A stretch of DNA of 64,000 nucleotides from Eubacteriales bacterium (GTDB lineage Bacteria; Bacillota; Clostridia; Peptostreptococcales; Anaerovoracaceae), in assembly GCA_028706405.1 (NCBI GenBank), contig JAQWBM010000002.1, forward strand, positions 48,958 through 112,957. The letters run 5' to 3'. The position numbers were made by a program, and so were the translations under genes. How positions within the stretch are numbered: position 1 is the stretch's first letter; the number at the start of each line of letters is the position of its first letter. The notes below the pieces were generated by a model. That model ran no database searches. It was not told the origin of the DNA and saw only the letters and a program-made list of their open reading frames with translations. Below are positions 1-8,509 of the stretch, piece by piece.

Positions 1-1
1 T

Positions 2-775
2 GTCGCGATGTGTGTAAATGACGTTCTTTGTCAGGGCGCAAAGCCGTTATTCTTTCTTGATTATATTGCTACCGGTAAGGTCAATGCGGAGAAGGTGGCT
101 GATATCGTTAAAGGAGTTTCAGACGGCTGTATCATAGGAGAGTGTGCTCTCGTTGGTGGTGAAACAGCAGAAATGCCAGACTTTTATGCCGATGGAGAGT
201 ATGACATGGCTGGTTTTGCTGTTGGCGTTGTGGATCGTTCCAGGATAATTGACGGTTCTCAAATAAAAAAAGGGAATATTCTTGTAGGGCTCCCGTCCAG
301 TGGATTACATAGCAACGGATATTCATTGGTAAGAAAGCTGTTTTTTGAAATAATGAAGCTGCAGGTAAATGATTATGTGGCAGAGATTGGCAAGACGGTA
401 GGAAATTCATTGATCACGCCTACTAAGATCTATACAAAGGCATGCAATGCAGTTCTTGCAAAAGAAACTGTGAATGGTATCATACACATCACCGGAGGAG
501 GATTTTTTGAAAATATTCCAAGAATCATTCCGGAAGGGTTGGGAGTCAGAATCGACATAGGGAGTTGGAATGTACTCCCGATTTTTGAGTATATACAAAG
601 ATGTGGGAATATAGCCCGAAATGAAATGTTTGCGACCTTCAACATGGGTGTTGGGATGATCATAGTGATTGATAGTGAGAGAGCAGAAACGATAATGGAT
701 TTATTGAAGGAAGTAGGAGAAGAGCCACGTATTATCGGAGAAGTCGTCAGCGGAGAAGGAGTCTGTTTATGTTAA
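2..775 (+). CDS. purM: Phosphoribosylformylglycinamidine cyclo-ligase, 5' end missing
   Basis: This is the AIR synthetase of purine biosynthesis, which closes the imidazole ring of FGAM using ATP to give AIR. The reading frame is open from the window edge, so about 257 of the usual ~345 residues are visible and the true start lies to the left. Visible family features are the MCVND segment, the GGETAEMP motif near the start of the visible part, the LPSSGLHSNGYSLVR segment and the HITGGGFFENIPR motif of the C-terminal lobe. The stop overlaps the purN start (ATG at 769), indicating translational coupling inside a pur operon. Function is secure; only the start is unknown. Confidence 0.97.
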   Translation, partial: VAMCVNDVLCQGAKPLFFLDYIATGKVNAEKVADIVKGVSDGCIIGECALVGGETAEMPDFYADGEYDMAGFAVGVVDRSRIIDGSQIKKGNILVGLPSSGLHSNGYSLVRKLFFEIMKLQVNDYVAEIGKTVGNSLITPTKIYTKACNAVLAKETVNGIIHITGGGFFENIPRIIPEGLGVRIDIGSWNVLPIFEYIQRCGNIARNEMFATFNMGVGMIIVIDSERAETIMDLLKEVGEEPRIIGEVVSGEGVCLC

Positions 776-1374
776 GGATAACAGTATTGGTATCCGGCGG
801 TGGAACGAATTTGCAGGCTGTCATTGACGGGATCGAAAGCGGATTCATTCAAGACGCGGAGATTGGTCTTGTGATTTCCAGCAATCCAAAGGCCTATTCT
901 CTGGAAAGAGCAAAAAAACATAACATAAAGTACATGGTCATTGGCAAGACAAATTATCCGGATGCGGAAGCCAGAACAAATGCACTCATAAATGCACTGG
1001 ATGAAGCAAAAACAGATTTGATTATTCTGGCCGGATACATGAGTATTTTAGATTCAAAAATGATTGAAGCTTATCGCGGAAGAATAATAAATATACATCC
1101 TTCCCTTATCCCTCAGTTCTGCGGACAGGGTTTTTATGGAAAGCATGTCCATGAGGCTGTGCTTGCATCAGGCGTTTCAGAAACAGGGGCCACTGTTCAT
1201 TATGTTGACGAGGGAATAGATACAGGTCCGATCATTTTGCAGGAGAAAGTTCCTGTATTGGAAGGAGATACAGCAGACACTTTGGCGGCAAGAGTTTTAA
1301 AAACTGAACATAAAATATTGAGGGAAGCGCTCAAAATTGTAATTGCTTCAATTAATAAAAAGGGAGATAGATAA
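769..1374 (+). CDS. purN: Phosphoribosylglycinamide formyltransferase (GAR transformylase)
   Basis: PurN transfers the formyl group of 10-formyl-tetrahydrofolate to GAR, the third step of purine synthesis. The 201-residue protein is of usual length and opens with the VLVSGGGTNLQA phosphate-binding loop. Downstream are the LAGYMSIL segment, the INIHPSLIPQF motif that supplies the catalytic Asn and His, and the VDEGIDTGPI signature with the catalytic Asp. The gene overlaps purM by seven bases, and its last base is the first base of the following purF-like gene, so all three are almost certainly translated from one message. Confidence 0.97.
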   Translation: MLRITVLVSGGGTNLQAVIDGIESGFIQDAEIGLVISSNPKAYSLERAKKHNIKYMVIGKTNYPDAEARTNALINALDEAKTDLIILAGYMSILDSKMIEAYRGRIINIHPSLIPQFCGQGFYGKHVHEAVLASGVSETGATVHYVDEGIDTGPIILQEKVPVLEGDTADTLAARVLKTEHKILREALKIVIASINKKGDR

Positions 1375-2783
1375 TGGGCGGTTTATTTGGGGTAGTATCA
1401 AACAGTGATTGCGTTACAGACTTATTTTTCGGGACGGATTATCATTCACACCTTGGAACCAAGAGAGGGGGGATGTGTGTTTACGGAGATAATGGCTTTG
1501 ATAGAGCTATCCATGACATTGAAAATTCCCCGTTTCGAACGAAGTTTGAAAAAGAAGTGGACGAGATGACCGGAATCATGGGAATCGGCTGCATCAGTGA
1601 CGCTGAGCCTCAGCCGCTGACGGTTTTCAGCAGAATGGGCGATTATTCCATTGGTACGGTTGGCAGGATCAACAATAAGAAACAGCTGGTGAATGAGCTG
1701 TTGCAGAACGGATGCAGTCAATTCATGTCTATGAGCGGCGGGGAAATCAACAATACGGAGCTTGTTGCCGCGCTGATTTCAACAGAAGATGATTATATAA
1801 AAGGAATTCGGTATGCGCAGGAAAAAATAGAAGGCTCCATTACTATCTTGCTTATGACACAGGAGGGAATTTACGCTGCGAGAGATAAATACGGAAGAAC
1901 TCCTCTGATTATCGGTAAAAAGAAAGGGAGCTACTGTGCCGCGTCAGAATCCTTTGCATTCATAAATCTAGGGTATCGTCCTGCGATGGAGCTCGGACCG
2001 GCAGAAATTGTTTTTCTCACTCCATCCGGCTTTGGAACCATAGCTGAACCGGGAGGAAAACTGAGAATATGTACCTTCCTGTGGACCTATTTTGGATATC
2101 CCACTTCCACCTATGAAGGAATCAATGTAGAGGAAATGAGATATAGAAACGGTTCAAAAATAGCCGAGAAAGACCCTGGTATCAAGGCTGACTATGTTGC
2201 CGGTGTGCCCGACAGCGGCACTGCTCATGCATTGGGATATGCCAATAAATCAGGGATACCGTTTGCCAGACCGTTAATAAAGTATACACCTACCTGGCCG
2301 AGGAGTTTTACTCCTCAGAGTCAGAAAACCAGGGAGCTTATCGCGCGCATGAAGCTCATACCGGTCCATAATCTTATCAAAGGAAAGAAATTAGTCATAA
2401 TTGATGATTCCATTGTAAGAGGAACACAGCTGACCGGCACAGTAAAATATCTATACGAGCATGGGGCAAAGGAAATACATGTCAGATCGGCATGCCCTCC
2501 GACAATGTTCGGCTGCAAGTATCTGAACTTCACCAGAACTGTGAGCGATATGGATTTGATTACCAGAAGTACAATAGAAAAGCTGGAAGGCGGAAAAGTT
2601 AAGCGGGAAGTTTTAGAAGAATATGTTGATAGTAAAAGTAAACGGCATGCAAATATGGTGGAGGAAATCAGGAAACAATTGAACTTTACCAGCCTGAAAT
2701 ATCACACACTTGAGGATACGATAAAATCCGTGGGTATTGGCAAATGCAAGCTGTGTACTTATTGCTGGAGTGGAAAGGAATAG
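1374..2783 (+). CDS. purF: Amidophosphoribosyltransferase-like protein without the N-terminal cysteine
   Basis: Overall this is a PurF-family protein of 469 residues: an Ntn-type glutaminase-like N-terminal half and a phosphoribosyltransferase half with the PRPP-binding motif VIIDDSIVRGTQ. PurF makes 5-phosphoribosylamine from PRPP and glutamine. The usual catalytic Cys directly after the initiator Met is replaced by Gly (MGGLFGVVS), so glutamine hydrolysis in the normal way should not be possible; ammonia use or a partner glutaminase are alternatives. The C-terminus carries a CKLCTYC cluster. A similar Cys-less PurF class occurs in other Clostridia, usually annotated purF. It lies between purN and purH with no gap, which favours a purine role, but the exact activity is uncertain. 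Confidence 0.85.
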   Translation: MGGLFGVVSNSDCVTDLFFGTDYHSHLGTKRGGMCVYGDNGFDRAIHDIENSPFRTKFEKEVDEMTGIMGIGCISDAEPQPLTVFSRMGDYSIGTVGRINNKKQLVNELLQNGCSQFMSMSGGEINNTELVAALISTEDDYIKGIRYAQEKIEGSITILLMTQEGIYAARDKYGRTPLIIGKKKGSYCAASESFAFINLGYRPAMELGPAEIVFLTPSGFGTIAEPGGKLRICTFLWTYFGYPTSTYEGINVEEMRYRNGSKIAEKDPGIKADYVAGVPDSGTAHALGYANKSGIPFARPLIKYTPTWPRSFTPQSQKTRELIARMKLIPVHNLIKGKKLVIIDDSIVRGTQLTGTVKYLYEHGAKEIHVRSACPPTMFGCKYLNFTRTVSDMDLITRSTIEKLEGGKVKREVLEEYVDSKSKRHANMVEEIRKQLNFTSLKYHTLEDTIKSVGIGKCKLCTYCWSGKE

Positions 2784-2789
2784 AATGAT

Positions 2790-4325
2790 ATGAGAGCGTT
2801 GATTAGTGTATCAGATAAAACAGGTGTATTGGGATTCGCCAAGGAATTAAAAAAGCTGGGGGTTAATATCATTTCTACAGGCGGAACAGCAGCTAAGCTA
2901 AAAGAAGCAGGGGTTGATGTCATAGGTATCTCCGAAGTAACAGACTTTCCGGAATGCCTGGACGGTAGGGTCAAGACACTGCATCCGGCTGTCCATGGAG
3001 GAATTCTCGCAATGCGTGATAACCCTGATCATATGAAACAGCTGGAGAATCTGAAAATAGAAACTATCGATATAGTTGCAATCAATTTATATCCGTTTAA
3101 AGAAACAATATTAAAACCGTCGGTAAAACTTGAGGATGCCATTGAGAACATCGATATCGGAGGACCGACTATGCTTCGCTCTGCAGCCAAAAACCACAGG
3201 GATGTCGTTGTGATTTGTGATCCGGGGGATTACAGTGTTGTAATCAGTGAAATAAAAGAAAAGGGAGAGGTATCCTACGAAACGAAGTATCGGCTTGCAT
3301 TGAAGGTGTTCCGGCATACCGCAGCCTATGATGCTATGATTGCAGATTACCTGAGAAAGGAAATCGAGGGAGCGCTTCCGGACAATCTGACTTTAACATT
3401 TGAAAAGGTTCAGAATCTGAGATATGGAGAAAATCCGCATCAAAAGGCTTATTATTATAAAGAGGTCCGGCCATATCCGGGCGCTATGGTAAATGCAGTC
3501 CAATTGCATGGGAAAGAACTTTCCTTCAATAATATCAATGATACCAATGGCGCGCTGCAAGCACTTAAGGAATTTGAGGAACCAACGGTGGTAGCTGTAA
3601 AGCATGCCAATCCTTGCGGAGTAGGAAGTGGGAAAGATATTTATGAAGCCTACATTAAAGCATATGAGGCGGATCCCGTTTCAATTTTTGGCGGGATCGT
3701 GGCAGCTAACCGTACTGTTGATAAGGCAACTGCGGAAGAAATCAATAAAATATTTGTTGAAATAGTTATTGCACCGGATTTTACTGAAGATGCGATTGCA
3801 GTTTTAACACAAAAGAAAAATTTACGTTTGCTGAAGCTGAATGATATTCTTGCAAAGACACCGAAGGACGCTTTTGACCTGAAAAAGGTCAGCGGCGGCA
3901 TTTTAGTTCAGGAAATAGATCATGAGCTTTACAGCGATGAGGATATAAATGTCGTTACTGACCGGATTCCAACGGAAAAGGAAATGGAAGACTTGAGGTT
4001 TGCCATGAAGGTGGTCAAGCATATTAAATCCAATGGAATCGTTATAGCAAAGGAAGGAAAAACGATCGGAATAGGGCCGGGGCAGGTCAATCGTATATGG
4101 GCTGTTGAGAATTCTATTAAACAGGCAACGGATAAAACAGAGGGAGCAGTATTGGCGTCAGATGCTTTCTTCCCCTTTGACGATTGCGTTACAGCTGCGG
4201 CGGAGGCAGGCATCACAGCCATTATTCAGCCAGGAGGTTCGATCCGTGATGAGGATTCTATCAATAAGGCTAATGAGCTGGGGATTGCGATGGTGTTTAC
4301 AGGTGTTAGGCATTTTAAACATTAG
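2790..4325 (+). CDS. purH: Bifunctional AICAR transformylase / IMP cyclohydrolase
   Basis: PurH catalyses the last two steps to IMP: formylation of AICAR and ring closure of FAICAR. The 511-residue length is typical. The N-terminal cyclohydrolase domain shows [10 protein letters not shown] and [10 protein letters not shown], and the C-terminal transformylase domain shows the RYGENPHQ motif and the [12 protein letters not shown] segment with the Lys and His of the formyl transfer site. It starts six bases after the purF-like stop. A 125-base spacer with two inverted repeats separates it from purD. Confidence 0.97.
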   Translation: MRALISVSDKTGVLGFAKELKKLGVNIISTGGTAAKLKEAGVDVIGISEVTDFPECLDGRVKTLHPAVHGGILAMRDNPDHMKQLENLKIETIDIVAINLYPFKETILKPSVKLEDAIENIDIGGPTMLRSAAKNHRDVVVICDPGDYSVVISEIKEKGEVSYETKYRLALKVFRHTAAYDAMIADYLRKEIEGALPDNLTLTFEKVQNLRYGENPHQKAYYYKEVRPYPGAMVNAVQLHGKELSFNNINDTNGALQALKEFEEPTVVAVKHANPCGVGSGKDIYEAYIKAYEADPVSIFGGIVAANRTVDKATAEEINKIFVEIVIAPDFTEDAIAVLTQKKNLRLLKLNDILAKTPKDAFDLKKVSGGILVQEIDHELYSDEDINVVTDRIPTEKEMEDLRFAMKVVKHIKSNGIVIAKEGKTIGIGPGQVNRIWAVENSIKQATDKTEGAVLASDAFFPFDDCVTAAAEAGITAIIQPGGSIRDEDSINKANELGIAMVFTGVRHFKH

Positions 4326-4330
4326 GATTT

Positions 4331-4373
4331 GGTTTGCCTTTGGCTAACGAAAATATATATCCAAAGGCAAACC
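4331..4373 (+). repeat. 13-bp perfect inverted repeat between purH and purD
   Basis: GGTTTGCCTTTGG at 4331-4343 is exactly complementary to CCAAAGGCAAACC at 4361-4373, with a 17-base loop. It begins a few bases after the purH stop. No run of T follows, so it is not a standard intrinsic terminator; it may stabilise the upstream message or act as an attenuator. A second, smaller inverted repeat (4417-4433, arms of 8 bases) lies just before the purD ribosome binding site AGGAGG at 4441. Confidence 0.7.
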
Positions 4374-4450
4374 CACTCGGGTTAATAAACGAACAAACAG
4401 TTCATAATACGAGGGTCTTTACTGCCAGTAAAGGTCTAACAGGAGGATAA

Positions 4451-5758
4451 ATGAAAATTTTGATTGTTGGCGGCGGCGGCCGGGAACATGCCATCGCATG
4501 GAAGCTGGCGCAAAGTTCAAAAATAAGTAAACTTTATTGTGCTCCCGGAAATGCAGGGATTGCTGAAATTGCACAGTGTATTGATATAAAAGCTGAAGAC
4601 ACGGATGGCATCTGCAGGTTTGCGAAGAACAATAAGATCGATCTTGCTGTGATTGGACCAGAAATCCCCCTTTCCATGGGAATCGTTGATACACTCACAA
4701 AAAACGGTATAAAAGCATTTGGACCGAATTGGAAATGTGCCCAGTTGGAAAGCAGTAAATCCTTTACAAAGGCATTTCTGGCAAGACATAGCATTCCCAC
4801 AGCAGGCTATAAGGAGTTTACTGATATTGAACAGCTGAAATCATCAACAGGAATCTTCGGTTATCCAATGGTGATCAAAGCCGATGGTTTGGCAGCCGGA
4901 AAGGGCGTAGTAATAGCAGAAGACGAAGCTTCAGCTATTTCAGCCATAGACCAGATCATGGGAGACAGAATATTTGGCGAAGCCGGTGATAAAATCGTCG
5001 TGGAAGAATATTTGACAGGAATTGAAGCTTCAGTCCTTTGCTTCGTGGACGGAAAAACCATAGTGCCAATGGAATCCGCCCAAGACTATAAAAGGATATT
5101 TGATAAAGATAAAGGACCTAATACAGGCGGTATGGGGACATATTCTCCAAGCTTGATTTTCAATGAAACCTTGGAAACCCAAATCCGGGAAAAAATACTT
5201 GAACCTACAATCAAAGGATTCCAAAAGGACGAGCTTGATTTCAAAGGAATCCTCTTTATCGGTCTTATGATCACTGATGAAGGTCCGAAGGTAATTGAAT
5301 TCAACAACCGATTCGGTGATCCTGAAACCCAATCGTTGCTTCCGCGGATGAAAACCGACCTGATTGATATTATAAACGCAGTTTTGGAAGAAAAGCTGGA
5401 GGATCAGATTATAGAATGGAGTGATCAAAAAGCAGTATGTGTTATCATGGCTTCCGGCGGCTATCCCGGTGACTATAACAAGGGAAAGATAATTTCAGGG
5501 CTTGACAATTTGGATGAGGACGTTATTGTTTTTCACAGCGGTACAAAATATGTTAGTGAAGATGGGGCAGATTTGCCGGAAAAACAAGCAAACTCTTTAA
5601 TTGCAACGAACGGAGGACGCGTTTTAGGCATTACAGCCCTCGGAAAAACGCATGAAGAGGCAAGGGATAGAGCATACAAAAATATCACACGAATATCATT
5701 TGAAGGATCTCAATACAGGAAGGATATAGGTCTGCTGCCTGACAGATCAGAGGAGTAA
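4451..5758 (+). CDS. purD: Phosphoribosylamine-glycine ligase
   Basis: PurD (GAR synthetase) joins glycine to phosphoribosylamine using ATP. The 435-residue protein has the N-terminal ILIVGGGGREHAIAWKL loop, the ATP-grasp core with IKADGLAAGKGVVIA and GPNTGGMGTYSP, and the metal-binding IEFNNRFGDPETQ motif. It is preceded by a good AGGAGG site at 4441-4446. The next gene, mtnA, begins five bases after the stop. Confidence 0.97.
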   Translation: MKILIVGGGGREHAIAWKLAQSSKISKLYCAPGNAGIAEIAQCIDIKAEDTDGICRFAKNNKIDLAVIGPEIPLSMGIVDTLTKNGIKAFGPNWKCAQLESSKSFTKAFLARHSIPTAGYKEFTDIEQLKSSTGIFGYPMVIKADGLAAGKGVVIAEDEASAISAIDQIMGDRIFGEAGDKIVVEEYLTGIEASVLCFVDGKTIVPMESAQDYKRIFDKDKGPNTGGMGTYSPSLIFNETLETQIREKILEPTIKGFQKDELDFKGILFIGLMITDEGPKVIEFNNRFGDPETQSLLPRMKTDLIDIINAVLEEKLEDQIIEWSDQKAVCVIMASGGYPGDYNKGKIISGLDNLDEDVIVFHSGTKYVSEDGADLPEKQANSLIATNGGRVLGITALGKTHEEARDRAYKNITRISFEGSQYRKDIGLLPDRSEE

Positions 5759-5763
5759 AGCCT

Positions 5764-6912
5764 ATGGGCGTTTTAGATATAAAACCTGTAAAATATGAAG
5801 AAGATCGAATGCTGATATTGGATCAGACACAGCTTCCCGGCGAAATGGTTTATCTGGAAATGAAGACGAAGGAAGATGTCTGGGATGCTGTATATAAGCT
5901 TAAGGTAAGAGGGGCGCCTGCAATCGGAGTAGCTGCAGGATATGGATTGTATATTTGTACCAGGGATATCTGCGCTAAGGATTATAATGATTTTTACCGG
6001 CAGTTTACCGAGATAAAGGACTATCTGGCCTCTTCAAGACCGACGGCAGTCAATTTGTTTTGGGCTCTTGATCGTATAGAAGGACGCGTAAGGGAATTTG
6101 AATATGCGGCAAGGGATCATTCAGCGCGAGATCTAAATAAAAGTGAAGGTTTTAAGGAAAATACCGAAAGAATAGATACATGGGAGAATACCCAAAGCAT
6201 GATAAAAAAAGCCATCCTTGAAGAGGCGGAAAAAATACGTACAGAGGATGAAAGCGCCTGTCGTGCCATGGGAGAACACGGCTTAACTTTACTGAAGCCG
6301 GGGATGGGCGTTTTGACTCACTGCAACGCGGGAACTATTGCCACTGCGAAATATGGGACCTGCCTGGCGCCGCTTTATATCGGTCACGAGAAGGGGTACG
6401 GTTTCAAGGTTTTTGCGAATGAGACCAGACCGTTGCTGCAAGGTGCACGGCTGACCGCATGGGAATTGAACATGGCAGGAATCGATACTACTCTGATTTG
6501 TGACAATATGGCTTCTATCGTTATGAAAAACGGCTGGATAGATGCAGTTGTAGTGGGATGTGACAGAATGGCTGCAAATGGGGACGGAGCCAACAAAATC
6601 GGAACGTCCGGGCTTGCAATTCTGGCCCATGAGTATGGGATCCCATTTTATATGTTTGTTCCTACTTCCACAATAGATATGAATACCGGGACAGGGGATG
6701 ACATCCAAATAGAATTAAGAGAGGGTGCGGAAATTTATCGGCTTTGGTATGAAAAACCAATGGCTCCGGAAGGCATTAAAACATACAATCCGGCATTTGA
6801 CGTAACAGCAGCAAAGTATATCACTGCAGTTGTAACAGAAAAGGGTCTTTTGTACCCACCTTATGAGGAAAGCCTCGGGAAATTATTTAAGCAAAATAAA
6901 AGCTTAAAGTAA
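5764..6912 (+). CDS. mtnA: S-methyl-5-thioribose-1-phosphate isomerase
   Basis: MtnA belongs to the eIF2B-related sugar isomerases and interconverts methylthioribose-1-phosphate and methylthioribulose-1-phosphate in methionine salvage. Family motifs are VRGAPAIGVAAGYG, RPTAVNLFWALDR, THCNAGTIAT (with the catalytic Cys) and GCDRMAANGD (catalytic Asp). At 382 residues it is slightly long for the family. It follows purD by five bases, so it is probably co-transcribed with the purine genes; both pathways handle adenine-derived intermediates. A ribose-1,5-bisphosphate isomerase is a less likely alternative for the same fold. Confidence 0.93.
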   Translation: MGVLDIKPVKYEEDRMLILDQTQLPGEMVYLEMKTKEDVWDAVYKLKVRGAPAIGVAAGYGLYICTRDICAKDYNDFYRQFTEIKDYLASSRPTAVNLFWALDRIEGRVREFEYAARDHSARDLNKSEGFKENTERIDTWENTQSMIKKAILEEAEKIRTEDESACRAMGEHGLTLLKPGMGVLTHCNAGTIATAKYGTCLAPLYIGHEKGYGFKVFANETRPLLQGARLTAWELNMAGIDTTLICDNMASIVMKNGWIDAVVVGCDRMAANGDGANKIGTSGLAILAHEYGIPFYMFVPTSTIDMNTGTGDDIQIELREGAEIYRLWYEKPMAPEGIKTYNPAFDVTAAKYITAVVTEKGLLYPPYEESLGKLFKQNKSLK

Positions 6913-6995
6913 CAAGCCGATTTGAACGACGGCATCATTCAAATCGAACCGTCGATTTGAAAGCCTGAACAGGATATTTTGACAAGGAGAGGGAT

Positions 6996-7826
6996 ATGTC
7001 TTATAAAGTTAAACTGGACATTTTTGAAGGACCGTTTGATCTGCTCGTCTACCTCATTGAAAATGCGCGGATGAGTATTTACGACATTCAGATTTCAGAA
7101 ATTACAGACCAATATTTGAGATATCTTCAACAAATGCAGTCACTTAATATCAATGTTGCAACAGAGTTCATGGTTTTAGCGGCAGCACTTATAGAAATCA
7201 AATCAAAGATGCTGCTTCCAAGAATGAAAAAAGATGGTGAGGAGATAATTGAAGAAGACCCTCGAACCGAGCTGGTACAAAGGATTTTAGAGTATAAACG
7301 CTTTAAGACGGCAGCAGAGCTTTTGGAGCAACAGGAAGAATATAATCAGAAAGTATTTGAGAAGCCAAAAGAAGATCTGATACAATTTACAAAAGGGACG
7401 GAGGAATATTTAAACCTGGACTTGAAACAATTTGTAAAGACATTTAATTTATTCCTCAGAAAAAAGAAAAATCTGGAGGATATGCAAAAGAGCTATAGTA
7501 GGGTGGAAAGACAGAAAGTTACTGTTGAATCAAAGATGGATCATATTAAGGGCATATTTCGGATAAAAGCAAAAAGAAGGTTAGATTTCAAGGAGTTACT
7601 GGCACCGCAAAGCAGCAAAAGCGATGTGGTTATAACCTTCATTTCCGTGCTGGAAATGATGAGACAGAAAAGCATGACGGCAAAACAAAATACCAATTTT
7701 GGTGAAATAACATTAAGTCTTAAGGATAAAGACGGAGCGGAAGATACCGACATCAGAAAAGCAGTCGAAGAAACGAGCGTGATTGGCAGAAAGAAAAATA
7801 CGGCGGAAGGAGAAATTGTTTCGTGA
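6996..7826 (+). CDS. scpA: Segregation and condensation protein A
   Basis: ScpA is the kleisin that bridges the two SMC heads together with ScpB in chromosome condensation. The 276-residue protein has the conserved N-terminus with VKLDIFEGPFDLLVYLIE and YDIQISEITDQYL, a charged middle region, and a winged-helix-like C-terminus containing VITFISVLEMMRQ. The C-terminal tail beyond the domain is lysine-rich. A GGAGAGGG sequence lies just before the ATG. The gene overlaps scpB by four bases, the usual arrangement. Confidence 0.96.
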   Translation: MSYKVKLDIFEGPFDLLVYLIENARMSIYDIQISEITDQYLRYLQQMQSLNINVATEFMVLAAALIEIKSKMLLPRMKKDGEEIIEEDPRTELVQRILEYKRFKTAAELLEQQEEYNQKVFEKPKEDLIQFTKGTEEYLNLDLKQFVKTFNLFLRKKKNLEDMQKSYSRVERQKVTVESKMDHIKGIFRIKAKRRLDFKELLAPQSSKSDVVITFISVLEMMRQKSMTAKQNTNFGEITLSLKDKDGAEDTDIRKAVEETSVIGRKKNTAEGEIVS

Positions 7827-8413
7827 GTAGCAAAAAGAAAATAAAATCTGCTTATGAATCTATGCTTTTTGTTTGGGGTGAACCTCTGGACGTAAAGGTC
7901 GCCGCAGAAATATTCAATATTAATTGGAAAGATGCCTACGATTATTTCAAGGAGCTTCAAATGGAGTATGAACAGGAAGGAAGAGGCATTCAAATCAGGG
8001 AGATCGACAAAACCTTCCAATTCTGTACCAACCATGAAAACAGTGAATATATAGAGCGGCTTTGCACTCCGGTCAAAGTGAAAAAGCTATCTCAATCTGC
8101 ACTGGAGGTTCTTGCTATAATAGCATATAAACAACCTGTGACCAGGGGTGAAATTGATTCCATACGGGGAATCAAGAGTGAAAGAGTGATAGAAGGGCTT
8201 GTCAAGAAAGAGCTTGTTGCAGAGGTCGGAAGATCCACGGGAATCGGAAGGCCTGTCCTTTACGGGACAACTCCTGTATTTTTAAAGAATTTTGGATTTA
8301 AAGACCTTAAGGATCTGCCGGAAATTGATGATATAGAGGGCATTATACATGATGATTCGGAATCTGTTGCTCCCGACCCTCAACAAATTTCTATTGATTT
8401 TATTAAATCATAA
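7823..8413 (+). CDS. scpB: Segregation and condensation protein B
   Basis: ScpB dimerises through winged-helix domains and binds ScpA in the SMC condensin complex. The 196-residue protein shows the family core SALEVLAIIAYKQPVTRGEI, the RGIKSERVI segment and the GRPVLYGTTPVFLKNFG motif. The start is a GTG at 7823 inside the scpA end. A 96-base spacer containing an inverted repeat separates it from the following carboxypeptidase gene. Confidence 0.96.
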   Translation: MSSKKKIKSAYESMLFVWGEPLDVKVAAEIFNINWKDAYDYFKELQMEYEQEGRGIQIREIDKTFQFCTNHENSEYIERLCTPVKVKKLSQSALEVLAIIAYKQPVTRGEIDSIRGIKSERVIEGLVKKELVAEVGRSTGIGRPVLYGTTPVFLKNFGFKDLKDLPEIDDIEGIIHDDSESVAPDPQQISIDFIKS

Positions 8414-8463
8414 ATTCCGCTACAAATTTCTGCTGCAAAATCAAGTATAAAATTACCAAGAAT

Positions 8464-8502
8464 ATCTCCTTAGCAAGTACAAAAGATAACTGCGAAGGAG
8501 AT
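8464..8502 (+). promoter_or_regulatory. Inverted repeat that can mask the ribosome binding site of the carboxypeptidase gene
   Basis: ATCTCCTT at 8464-8471 is the exact complement of AAGGAGAT at 8495-8502. The right arm contains the Shine-Dalgarno sequence AAGGAG (8495-8500), nine bases before the ATG at 8510. A hairpin with a 23-base loop would therefore hide the ribosome binding site. A short T run follows the right arm. Whether this hairpin forms in the cell is inference. Confidence 0.5.
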
Positions 8503-8509
8503 TTTTGAT

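Noticed and set aside
4390..4403. CGAACAAACAGTTC before purD, like a Gram-positive LexA box or a PurBox
   Set aside because: The two GAAC/GTTC halves are five bases apart, not four as in LexA sites, and the single CGAAC does not form the paired PurBox arrangement.
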